64,000 nucleotides of DNA from positions 30,884 through 94,883 of the forward strand of contig NZ_VNJI01000026.1 in the NCBI RefSeq assembly GCF_007786445.1, in the 5' to 3' direction. Shown here piece by piece: positions 18,342 through 26,100 of the stretch (the stretch's first letter is position 1; each line of letters opens with the position of its first letter). Both the position numbers and the translations under genes were made by a program. The stretch is from Paenibacillus cremeus (GTDB lineage: Bacteria > Bacillota > Bacilli > Paenibacillales > NBRC-103111). Under the pieces are notes generated by a model, which was given only the letters and a program-made list of their open reading frames with translations, was not told the DNA's origin and ran no database searches.

Positions 18342-19829
18342 ATGAGAACGCTTCAATCGAAATCGAAGATTCTTCGTCTGACGGCAGTAATCGCAGGGAT
18401 CGCCATGCTTGGAGCCGGATGCAGCAGCAGCGGTTCTGACAGTAGCGCCGGCACGGGGAGCTCCTCTGGGGGGACGGGTTCAACCGGAGCTGCAGCTAAA
18501 ACCGAGCTGAATGTCATGATCATGACCGAGGCTAATGGGGATCAAACCGAAGCGAAGGTGTGGGAAGACACCGTTAAGCTGTACGGGGAGAAAAACCCGA
18601 ACGTTAAAATTAACCTGCAGCTGCAAAATTTCGGCGGCGTGGAGCAGCATCGGACCTGGGTGACGACTCAGCTGATCGGCGGCAATGCACCGGATATTTT
18701 TACTACGCGGTATATTTGGGATCAGGAGGATTTGAAAAAGGGGCTTCTGGTTGACCTCACGCCATATTACAGCAAGAAAAATCCGTATCTCGACAACAAG
18801 TCGTGGGAAGAGGTATTCCCAAAATCAATGCTGACGAGGCTGATCGGTGACGGGAAAAGCTATGCGAGCGTTCCGACGAACGTCGATTCCGTGCGGATTT
18901 TATATAACAAGGATCTGTTTGCGAAGGCTGGGATTCAGAACATCCCCAAAACCTGGAATGAATTTCTCGATGCGCAGGAAAAGCTGAAAAAAGCGGGCAT
19001 CACGCCGTTCGGCTTTCCCAATACGAAGCCCGGAGACTATAACTACAGCTGGACGACCCGGATTCTGACCGAGGAATTGATCGCCAATCAGTATGATCAG
19101 ATGGATGTGAACAAAAGCGGCTTCATTGAAGTGAACGAATATGCTCGCGCCGTCGATCAAGGCCTGGTGGATATTACGAAGTCCCCGTATAAGGACGTCT
19201 TCCCGATCATCAAAAACTGGAGTCAATATTGGGCCAAGGGCTTTAACGGTATCGATTTTGATACGTCGACCGACATGTTCCTCCGTGGTGACGTGGCTAT
19301 GATCATGAGAACCTCCGGGCAGAGCAAGGTGGTTTACGAGTCCTCTGCGCGCAAGTTCGAGGTCGCGGCATTTCCGCTGCCTTATTTGACCAAGGAGAAT
19401 CATCCGGACGCTGTCGGTAAGCTGATGGAAATTGGCGGCGTTCCGGCGGGCAATATGGCGATCCCCAAAACGATCAAGCCGGAAAAGCTGGATGCAGCCG
19501 TCGATTTTATGGCCTTCCTTACTTCACCCAAAATCCAGGGCATGCACGCCGACAAGCTCTACCGAAATCCAGCGACGTCCACGGCAGATCTTCCTGATAA
19601 GCTCAAGGGCTTCCTGTTCACCGGCGATCCGATGAAGCTGAATATTTACGGCGGTGAGGTCGACAAGAACGTGACTGAAAACAACCAGAAGCTGGGTCAG
19701 CTGTATTTGGAGGGCTCCTTGCAGGTGGATAAGTATCTCACCGATCTGAAAAGAGTCATGGTCGACGGAGTGAAGCAGAAGAAGGACGAGAACAAATGGA
19801 GCGCCGAGAACAATTACGGGATTAAATAA
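18342..19829 (+). CDS. ABC importer 2 substrate-binding lipoprotein
   Basis: This 495-residue family 1 solute-binding protein has lipobox LGAGC and a Ser/Gly-rich linker (residues about 30-55). The mature domain shows 'APDIFTTRYIWDQEDLKKG', 'RILYNKDLFAKAGI' and 'PKTWNEFLDAQEKLKKAGITPFG', typical of oligosaccharide-binding proteins. Gene order is permease-permease-binding protein, unlike importer 1, so the two importers are independent acquisitions rather than a recent duplication. It ends about 7 bases before promoter copy D begins. Confidence 0.93.
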   Translation: MRTLQSKSKILRLTAVIAGIAMLGAGCSSSGSDSSAGTGSSSGGTGSTGAAAKTELNVMIMTEANGDQTEAKVWEDTVKLYGEKNPNVKINLQLQNFGGVEQHRTWVTTQLIGGNAPDIFTTRYIWDQEDLKKGLLVDLTPYYSKKNPYLDNKSWEEVFPKSMLTRLIGDGKSYASVPTNVDSVRILYNKDLFAKAGIQNIPKTWNEFLDAQEKLKKAGITPFGFPNTKPGDYNYSWTTRILTEELIANQYDQMDVNKSGFIEVNEYARAVDQGLVDITKSPYKDVFPIIKNWSQYWAKGFNGIDFDTSTDMFLRGDVAMIMRTSGQSKVVYESSARKFEVAAFPLPYLTKENHPDAVGKLMEIGGVPAGNMAIPKTIKPEKLDAAVDFMAFLTSPKIQGMHADKLYRNPATSTADLPDKLKGFLFTGDPMKLNIYGGEVDKNVTENNQKLGQLYLEGSLQVDKYLTDLKRVMVDGVKQKKDENKWSAENNYGIK

Positions 19830-19836
19830 TGTACGC

Positions 19837-19900
19837 TGTCCCAATCGGCACCCAAATTGGCTTAATCAGCCATGAAGCCCGGGCGGACAATCGTTAAGAT
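19837..19900 (+). promoter_or_regulatory. Shared regulon promoter, copy D (dehydrogenase operon)
   Basis: Half-sites GTCCCAATCGGCA and GGCTTAATCAGCCATG have cores at 19843 and 19864 (21 bp apart). The -10 TAAGAT is at 19895, 31 bp after the second core. The -35 position is ATGAAG, with a 17-bp spacer. Confidence 0.85.
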
Positions 19901-19956
19901 AAATCTAGGCAGTAGGATGAAGCAAATTCAAATTCATTTATGGGAGGAATTTTTCT

Positions 19957-20946
19957 ATGACATTGAAGGTGGGCGTGGTAGGCGTAGGCAATATCGGCAG
20001 CATTCATGCGGGGGTCTATAAACAGAATCCGAAGGTTGAGCTGGTCGCGGTCTGCGATATCATCAAGGCAAAAGCGGATGCGGCCGCCGAGAAATTCGGT
20101 GCACGCGCCTTTTACAGCGTACGCGAAATGCTTGACAGCGGGATCCAGTTGGACGCGGTCAGCGTCGCGACGAAAGGCGAGGAGAACGGCGGCGAGCACT
20201 TTGCCCCGACGATGGAGCTGCTCGAGGCCGGCATTCCCGTGCTTGGGGAGAAGCCGATCTCGAACCGCATTGACGAAGGCGAGAAGATGGTGGCGCTGGC
20301 TGAATCGAGGAAGATCCCCTATGCGGTCAACTTGAACCATCGATTTACACCGGCAGCGGTTCGAGCCAAGGAATGGGTCGACAGCGGACGTCTCGGCAAG
20401 CTCCATATGATCAATTTCCGCATGTGGATCAACAACCCGGCGGAATCGTCACCTTGGTTCCATCTGCGTGCTCTGCATCCGCATTCCTTCGATGTGATCC
20501 GGTACTTTGTCGGCGATGTGAAGCGCGTGGCCGCCTTCATGATGAAGGGAGAGGGAAGAAGCATCTGGTCCAATACGCAGATCCTGCTGGAATTCGAGAA
20601 CGGAGCCATCGGTAATCTCGTCGGCAGCTACGATGCAGGGAAAAGCTATGGTCTAGAGCGCTGCGAGGTGGTCGGCTCCCAAGGTCGTTTCGTGCTTGAG
20701 GACGCCTGCGAGCAGCTTAGCTTCTACCCGCGTCATAGCATTGAAACGGAATCGTACAGCTACCTTGGGGGGATGCGCGCATTCAACGAAACGTTCAAAA
20801 GCCGCATCGACGCATGGGTAGATCAGCTGGCAGCAGGAGCGGCCTACAATGAAATCAGCGCTTCCGGCCGGGATGCGCTGAAGGTGCAGAAAATCATCGA
20901 AGCAGCGATCAAGTCATTCGAAACCGGTCAAATCATTGAACTGTAA
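19957..20946 (+). CDS. Gfo/Idh/MocA family oxidoreductase (first of a tandem pair)
   Basis: A 329-residue NAD(P)-dependent sugar dehydrogenase of the Gfo/Idh/MocA family. The Rossmann motif is 'GVVGVGNIGSIHAGVY' near the N-terminus, the catalytic-lysine motif is 'GEKPISNR', and 'NHRFTPAAVRAKEW' and 'LRALHPHSFDVIRYF' lead into the C-terminal domain. It is clearly paralogous to the next gene, sharing 'NHRFTPAA' and 'RALHPHS'. Such enzymes oxidise or reduce a sugar hydroxyl and often act with TIM-barrel isomerases like the one at 13027. GGGAGG precedes the ATG. Confidence 0.92.
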   Translation: MTLKVGVVGVGNIGSIHAGVYKQNPKVELVAVCDIIKAKADAAAEKFGARAFYSVREMLDSGIQLDAVSVATKGEENGGEHFAPTMELLEAGIPVLGEKPISNRIDEGEKMVALAESRKIPYAVNLNHRFTPAAVRAKEWVDSGRLGKLHMINFRMWINNPAESSPWFHLRALHPHSFDVIRYFVGDVKRVAAFMMKGEGRSIWSNTQILLEFENGAIGNLVGSYDAGKSYGLERCEVVGSQGRFVLEDACEQLSFYPRHSIETESYSYLGGMRAFNETFKSRIDAWVDQLAAGAAYNEISASGRDALKVQKIIEAAIKSFETGQIIEL

Positions 20947-20958
20947 GGGAGATTCGCG

Positions 20959-21966
20959 ATGATTAAAGTCGCCGTAATCGGAGTCAATAACATAGGGAAG
21001 ATCCATTGCAAATTTTATGCCCAAAATCCCGATACCGAGCTGGTCGCAGTTTGCGACTTGCTGGAGGAACGGTCCAATGCGGCGGGAGCAGAGCATGGCG
21101 TCCCGGCCTACACTGATATGCATCGGATGCTGGAGGAGAGGGAGATCGACCTCGTGGTCGTCGCCACGGCCGGTGTAGAGAAGGGCAGCCACCACTTCGC
21201 ACCGGCTATGGCCGCCATCTCTGTCGGAAAGGACGTGCTGGTGGAGAAGCCGCTCTCCAACAGCATCGAAGAGGCCCGGGAGATGGTGCGCCATGCCCGT
21301 GAGATCGGGGTTAGGCTTGCCTGTAACCTGAACCACCGATTCACTCCAGCGGCACATAAAGCCAAGGCTCTAGTTGAAGCCGGCAATCTAGGCAGCACGC
21401 TGTTCGTCAACATGAAGCTGACCATCGGCAATCCATCGGATGCGACCGAATGGTTCCATATGCGGGCGCTGCATCCGCATTCCATCGATGTCATGCGCTA
21501 CTTCGCCGGAGACATTCGGCGGGTGCAGGCGTTCATGACCAAAGCACCCGGCCGAACGGCCTGGTCTACCGCCTCGGTCAATGTGGAGTTCGCTTCCGGT
21601 GCCGTCGGGCACCTGACCGGCAGCTACGACGCTTCGATGCGCCATCCGATCGAATATTGCGAGGTCGCTGGTCATCAGGGCCGCTTCGTGATCGACAACG
21701 TGTATGAAAGCTTGACGTTCTATCCGCACGACCGCGATGAAACAATGGTGTTTCGCAACCCGATTTTCCGCGGCATGCAGGGCTTTGACGATACGTTTAA
21801 GCATCGGATCGAACGGTTAATTTCTCAAATCAAGGCTAATGTATCCCCTGACCAGATCGACGCCTCAGGTGCGGACGCTCTGGCTGCGCAAGAGGTGATC
21901 GAGGCTGCCATCCGTTCGCACCAAAATGGCGGAGTCGTCATCGAAGTTCCTTCGATACATGGTTAG
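20959..21966 (+). CDS. Gfo/Idh/MocA family oxidoreductase (second of a tandem pair)
   Basis: A 335-residue paralogue of the preceding gene, 12 bases downstream. It has 'GVNNIGKIHCKFY' as the dinucleotide-binding loop (Asn-Asn in place of the usual Gly-x-Gly), 'VEKPLSNS' with the catalytic lysine, and 'NHRFTPAAHKAKAL'. The pair may catalyse opposite redox steps on one sugar, as in oxidation-epimerisation-reduction routes, but this is inference. Confidence 0.92.
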   Translation: MIKVAVIGVNNIGKIHCKFYAQNPDTELVAVCDLLEERSNAAGAEHGVPAYTDMHRMLEEREIDLVVVATAGVEKGSHHFAPAMAAISVGKDVLVEKPLSNSIEEAREMVRHAREIGVRLACNLNHRFTPAAHKAKALVEAGNLGSTLFVNMKLTIGNPSDATEWFHMRALHPHSIDVMRYFAGDIRRVQAFMTKAPGRTAWSTASVNVEFASGAVGHLTGSYDASMRHPIEYCEVAGHQGRFVIDNVYESLTFYPHDRDETMVFRNPIFRGMQGFDDTFKHRIERLISQIKANVSPDQIDASGADALAAQEVIEAAIRSHQNGGVVIEVPSIHG

Positions 21967-21990
21967 TTGTCCGCTATTGGCGGATCCGGG

Positions 21991-22034
21991 CTGTCCCAAA
22001 GGGTCTATCTATAGACCCTAGGGGCAGTTTTTTT
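21991..22034 (+). terminator. Terminator of the dehydrogenase operon
   Basis: Outer stem CTGTCCC/GGGGCAG and inner stem GGGTCTAT/ATAGACCC, followed by a T7 run. Confidence 0.88.
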
Positions 22035-22051
22035 GCATTATAGTCATTTCA

Positions 22052-22115
22052 GGTCCGAATCGACCAAGGGGATGGCGAAATCGGCAATGCGGCGGATCCA
22101 GCGGGGAGCTATGAT
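22052..22115 (+). promoter_or_regulatory. Shared regulon promoter, copy E (sensor kinase gene)
   Basis: Half-sites GTCCGAATCGACC and GGCGAAATCGGCAATG have cores at 22058 and 22079 (21 bp apart). The -10 TATGAT is at 22110, 31 bp after the second core. The -35 position is ATGCGG, identical to copy B. Confidence 0.85.
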
Positions 22116-22156
22116 GGAATTAAGCTGGGATAAGCCTGCATAAGGGATGGGATCCA

Positions 22157-23953
22157 ATGCTCAAAACAAAAATGTTCCTCTCATTTTCCATGGTCTCCTT
22201 ATTCATTGTCGGTATTACATGCGGTATCTTTTATTGGAAATATACGAACGATATTCAGAATCAGAGCCTGGCGCTGTCCGGAATCATCTCCAAGCAATTT
22301 TCGGAGACCGTGGATATCTACATCCGGAACATTGAGGAGCTGTCATTAGCCGTGTCGATTTCACCGCCGGTCCAAACCAATCTGCTGAATTATATAAGAG
22401 CGACTAGTGAAGTGGAAAAAGAAGTTATTGGCTATCGATTAAATCCGTTTTTATTCGATTTTTCTTATCCCAAGCCTTATGTGCAAGGCATTTCCATCTA
22501 CACACCGGACGGTTTTGTTTATGATTATACCAAGCGGCTCGATTCGGATACGTTGGCGACGTTTTCGGTTCAGGAGCTATCCCAATTTAAGGAGACGCTG
22601 CTCAATCAGAAGTTCATTTTGATTCCTTCCATTTTGAATTCCAGAGATGGAGCGCAGGAGCGGATCGTTGCCTTCATTCGAAATATTAATCGAATTCCGA
22701 CCCAGCAAGTGATCGGATACGTGAACATCCATATTGATGTAAACGCCTTCAATTCATTAGTGCTTGCCAGCACCCAAGCTAACGTTATTGAGCAAACGAT
22801 GCGGCTGCTGATTGTGGATAGGGACGGCACCGTTATTTATGAAAACGGCAGCAGTGGAGTAGGGGAAGCTACTGCTAGTGGATCCTTCGATAGCAGTGCG
22901 CTGAAGAACGGAGCAGAAGGGGAGCTGATCTGGAAGGGGGCACCCTACTTGTACACCTACAAGGCATCCGACTATACCGGGTGGAAAACCATTATCCTTA
23001 TGCCTAAAGCCACCATCCTTGAGAAGCAAAACCGAATTCGGACGATCGTCATCTTGGTCGGTCTTGTTACGATGCTGCTGATTGCCGTCGTTTCCTATAC
23101 GCTGTCCCATCAAATTACACTGCCATTGCAAAATATGATGCGTAAAATGTCCAGTGTAGAGCGCGGTAATTTCCATCAGCGAATGAGCTATACGGCCAAT
23201 AATGAGATTGGCAGGCTTAGCCGGATGTACAATTTAATGCTGGATAGTATTTCCCGGCTTATTCATGAGGTGTACGAATCCAAGCTCGCCGAAACCAATG
23301 CCCAGCTGTCAGCGCTGCATGCTCAAATCAATCCTCATTTTTTGTATAATACGTTGAACGTCATGAAATCCATCAGCCGCTTGCGGGGGCTCGAGGAGGT
23401 CGCAGAAATCTCGGAGTCGCTGGCTTCCCTGTTTCAATACAGCATGAAAAATCTGCATCAACCGGTTACCCTTCGTGAAGAGATTGAGCATATCCTAAAC
23501 TATTTCAAAATCCAGCAGCACCGCTTTGGAGGCCGGATCCAGCTTCACTGTGATATTCCAGAGGAGCTGTTGCAAGCTTTACTTCTGAAGCTAACCATTC
23601 AGCCATTAGTTGAAAACGCGGTCAATCATGGCCTAAAACGGATGAGGTCAGGGGGAAGAGTCCACATCCAAGCGACTCAAGCCGGAGATTTGCTTGTCGT
23701 TACGGTAACGGATAATGGAATTGGCATGGAGGAGCAAGCGCTGGAGCAGCTCAATACAAGGCTGGGAACCATGGCCCCGCTGCAGCAGACCTCTATGCCT
23801 AGTGAAGGAATCGGACTGCTCAATATCCAGCAACGTATTCGGCTTTTTTATGGCAGCTCCCCGAGCTATGGGGTGAGGCTTACGTGTCCGGTAGAAGGAG
23901 GGATGTGTGTAGTGATGGCCATTCCTTATCGCAACGAGTCTGGCCAGCAATAA
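22157..23953 (+). CDS. YesM-type sensor histidine kinase
   Basis: This 598-residue membrane kinase has an N-terminal membrane helix (about 7-27) and an extracellular Cache-like sensor (about 30-285). A second helix (about 293-315), a HAMP linker and a His_kinase domain follow, with phosphorylated H394 in 'HAQINPHFLYNTLN', then a HATPase_c domain with 'QPLVENAVNHGLKR' and 'VTDNGIGM'. It is the expected partner of the YesN-type regulator at 6582, although the genes are 14 kb apart at opposite ends of the locus. Its promoter is copy E of the shared element, suggesting positive feedback. Signals are likely the glycan or its binding proteins. Confidence 0.93.
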   Translation: MLKTKMFLSFSMVSLFIVGITCGIFYWKYTNDIQNQSLALSGIISKQFSETVDIYIRNIEELSLAVSISPPVQTNLLNYIRATSEVEKEVIGYRLNPFLFDFSYPKPYVQGISIYTPDGFVYDYTKRLDSDTLATFSVQELSQFKETLLNQKFILIPSILNSRDGAQERIVAFIRNINRIPTQQVIGYVNIHIDVNAFNSLVLASTQANVIEQTMRLLIVDRDGTVIYENGSSGVGEATASGSFDSSALKNGAEGELIWKGAPYLYTYKASDYTGWKTIILMPKATILEKQNRIRTIVILVGLVTMLLIAVVSYTLSHQITLPLQNMMRKMSSVERGNFHQRMSYTANNEIGRLSRMYNLMLDSISRLIHEVYESKLAETNAQLSALHAQINPHFLYNTLNVMKSISRLRGLEEVAEISESLASLFQYSMKNLHQPVTLREEIEHILNYFKIQQHRFGGRIQLHCDIPEELLQALLLKLTIQPLVENAVNHGLKRMRSGGRVHIQATQAGDLLVVTVTDNGIGMEEQALEQLNTRLGTMAPLQQTSMPSEGIGLLNIQQRIRLFYGSSPSYGVRLTCPVEGGMCVVMAIPYRNESGQQ

Positions 23954-24093
23954 AGCATTGTCTTTACTGGTACAAAGTGCCTGAACGAATTACCACTAGG
24001 GATTAAGGCACTTGGTACAAACGGCAACGAATCCACGCTAAGTGCAATTTGCGCGGTACCGCTCACGGCTGATACCGCGAACTGATTATATTT

Positions 24094-24129
24094 AAGAGCT
24101 TGCCGGGAGAATACTTGGCAGGCTCTTTT
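24094..24129 (+). terminator. Terminator-like hairpin downstream of the sensor kinase
   Basis: AAGAGCTTGCC/GGCAGGCTCTT stem followed by TTTT. The 140 bases before it also contain a long inverted repeat (AAGTGCCT...AGGCACTT, 23974-24018) without a T-run. Confidence 0.7.
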
Positions 24130-24380
24130 CGATGACAAGATGTTGTCATCCAAATTTCAACCTCATTTCAAAGGATTGCCACCTCTGCAGATGCTGTCGC
24201 TTTTTCTATGATAAAAGAATTAGAAGGCGAACAAGTAACATAGGGAAGGGGATTAAGAAATGAAATGGTTGAGAAAACTGGCATGAGAGCATTCAAACCG
24301 GCTACAGCTCCGGGCAAAATGACGAAATGATAACCGTAATTCGTTAGCAGCATTATAATTTTTACCAATGAGAGGAAGCT

Positions 24381-24542
24381 ATGAGAAACTCTACCCATTT
24401 TTACTGCCATTTGTGCAGAGTTCTACATCCTAACGAAAAATCGACATACATATTTAAAACCGCTTTTAGAAGAACTGGAAGTCACGAGTACTCTGTAGGT
24501 AAATGTAAGGACTGTCATATGGCGCTGACAGTAAAACCATAA
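24381..24542 (+). CDS. Small putative zinc-ribbon protein
   Basis: A 53-residue open frame starting at ATG 24381 after AGAGGA (about 5 bases). It has two Cys pairs, CHLC near residues 9-12 and CKDC near 42-45, the spacing of a small zinc ribbon, and is basic. A terminator follows directly. Family not recognised. The short length, RBS, Cys pairs and terminator together make it a credible gene missed by length cut-offs. Confidence 0.6.
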   Translation: MRNSTHFYCHLCRVLHPNEKSTYIFKTAFRRTGSHEYSVGKCKDCHMALTVKP

Positions 24543-24546
24543 AAGA

Positions 24547-24596
24547 AACGCTAGGCAGCCGCTATTCTCTAACGGAGTCCTGGCGTTATTTTATTT
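24547..24596 (+). terminator. Terminator after the small zinc-ribbon gene
   Basis: AACGCTAGG/CCTGGCGTT stem followed by ATTTTATTT. Confidence 0.75.
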
Positions 24597-24789
24597 CGGA
24601 TCAAGAATAAGGTGTGTAATGGTTACCAAGCCATTTTTGCAAGTCAATAACGATCAGGGCTGTCTGAGGAAAATGAAATAAGAGTTCTTCCAAGCTTCAT
24701 CACGCTCCAGTAACATAATCTCGCATGACGGTATTCGACGAGTGCCAGACAGCGTATTTTGATCAGGCAGAGCATATGAAGGAAACTGA

Positions 24790-24975
24790 GACAAGGACTC
24801 CCAGGGATGGGCTTGTCAAACAGAATGTGATTCGTTATCAGTATTTTATCGAATTCAGCCGCATTATGGTCGGATTTTCGGAACTCCCTATTACGTGGTA
24901 TGCGACCTTTCGCCGGTTACGGAATCATGTTCGCGCTCAGCGCGAATGCGTGAAGCCTACGGCATGGAGGAATAA
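24790..24975 (+). pseudogene. Start-less open frame, possible remnant of a small gene
   Basis: An open frame of about 60 codons between two stops with no usable start codon. Its end reads 'FGTPYYVVCDLSPVTESCSR' and finishes five bases before the next small ORF, which suggests a former two-gene unit. No family recognised. A longer overlapping frame from 24725 looks like a shadow. Confidence 0.3.
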
Positions 24976-24980
24976 GGTCG

Positions 24981-25106
24981 ATGTTCAACCTCAAATCAGC
25001 GCATCAAGCGGCAATCTTGTCAGGGCTTCTTATTGTGCTTTGGGGACTGATCACTGCAGCAAAACTTGGATGGGACAGCAACCAACCCGTCGACCATAAG
25101 CGTTAA
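24981..25106 (+). CDS. Small single-pass membrane protein, unknown
   Basis: A 41-residue frame with GGAGG about 10 bases before ATG 24981 and one hydrophobic segment ('AILSGLLIVLWGLITAA', residues about 11-27). Function unknown; it may be phage or element derived, given the recombinase at 26101. Confidence 0.4.
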   Translation: MFNLKSAHQAAILSGLLIVLWGLITAAKLGWDSNQPVDHKR

Positions 25107-25263
25107 ACAGGCTCTACGGCTGCCGCGCATACGATCGAATTATGAACGGTTCCCATCCAGAGTATTTCATTTGCATGGTCTTGTAAAGGGCAAACCCGTC
25201 TGGGCATTACTGGTGTCCATAACTCTTGAAACTAGTAAACGAGGGCAAAGCATTGAGGATACC

Positions 25264-25292
25264 TTGTCAAGATAGGAAAAATAGGGTAATAT
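25264..25292 (+). promoter_or_regulatory. Consensus-like sigma-A promoter upstream of a non-coding interval
   Basis: TTGTCA (25264-25269), a 17-bp spacer and TAATAT (25287-25292). The predicted start near 25299 leads into about 390 bases without a convincing ORF, ending in a terminator at 25686. Confidence 0.65.
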
Positions 25293-25298
25293 AGAATC

Positions 25299-25686
25299 AT
25301 TACTTTTATTTTCTTTTATGCTCCTGCCAAGCGGCTTAAGGAGACATGTAAGCCGTGAGTCATGCGGCCAGGGCTAATTACGATTGGATTAATTTTTCTT
25401 TGCCGTTATGGATTGGGCAGAGATGAGAGCCAGCTTAAATGCTGCGATAAAAATGTGAATCCCCCGCTTACCCGGGTGAGATAAAAGTTTACTTTAAGGC
25501 CTTTGTTGCCACGTTACTAGGAGTGAGAAGCCCTGTGGGTAGAATGATTGAACGGGATATGTATGCCCGTTAGGTGATTCCTTCCATTCGAGGGCTTTTA
25601 TTGTGTTCTGAAAAGGCATCTACTGAATTTCCCAATTGAATAGGGAAGATAGGAAGCAAGTCAGTGAATAGCTGAGTTGCTTTTTT
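25299..25686 (+). ncRNA. Candidate structured non-coding RNA, about 390 nt
   Basis: The interval between a good sigma-A promoter and a strong terminator holds no ORF with an RBS. It has several local stems, for example GGCTTA...TAAGCC (around 25332-25354), AACGGG...CCCGTT (around 25549-25571) and GCAA...TTGC in the terminator. I compared it mentally with RNase P, tmRNA, 6S, SRP and T-box hallmarks and saw none. A long leader of the downstream recombinase region, an element-encoded RNA or a small-protein mRNA are alternatives. Confidence 0.4.
25654..25686 (+). terminator. Terminator of the candidate ncRNA
   Basis: AAGCAA-(x)-CAG...CTGA-(x)-TTGC stem followed by six T residues. Confidence 0.75.
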
Positions 25687-26100
25687 GTGTTCCCCCAATG
25701 GGAGGGAAGAGGTTGTGCGGGGGATTGTCACATACCGCATATGCCAGCACGATGGACGTTGATATATATGGCGCACTTAATAGGCGCAGGAAAAGCAAGA
25801 AAGGGGGAGGTGATGCCCCTGCTGATTCATCCGTCACCTTCGCAGTACGATGCACATGCTGTGCGCCTTAGCTTGCTCCGGCAGACTGGGAGGACCATCA
25901 CGAAAGAATCGTTTGCCCGGCCTAACACGCAGCCTTCCGCGTACGCGGTAAATGCGAGCCGTAAGGTTTAAAGCGATAGTTCCTTGAAACATTGATTTAG
26001 CACTCATAAATGCAACGCCTTAGCGATAGGTTCCTCCCTAAGGAGGGGTCTGGGGAGCAGCCCCAGCGCGATGGGAAGTTCACAGAAAGGAAGAAAAGCC
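25687..26100. other. 414-bp interval upstream of the recombinase, no confident gene
   Basis: Overlapping open frames here lack credible starts. The best, ATG 25813 (52 residues), has GGAGG only two bases away, which is too close. A perfect CTGGGG-AGCAG-CCCCAG hairpin at 26050-26066 lies just before the recombinase. GC content is higher than in the flanks. Confidence 0.5.

Noticed and set aside
24725..25099. 124-codon + strand frame
   Set aside because: Composition is not protein-like, no RBS, and two better small frames overlap it in another phase.
25677..25971. Overlapping small ORFs upstream of the recombinase
   Set aside because: Starts lack an RBS or have GGAGG only two bases away, and the frames show no family resemblance.
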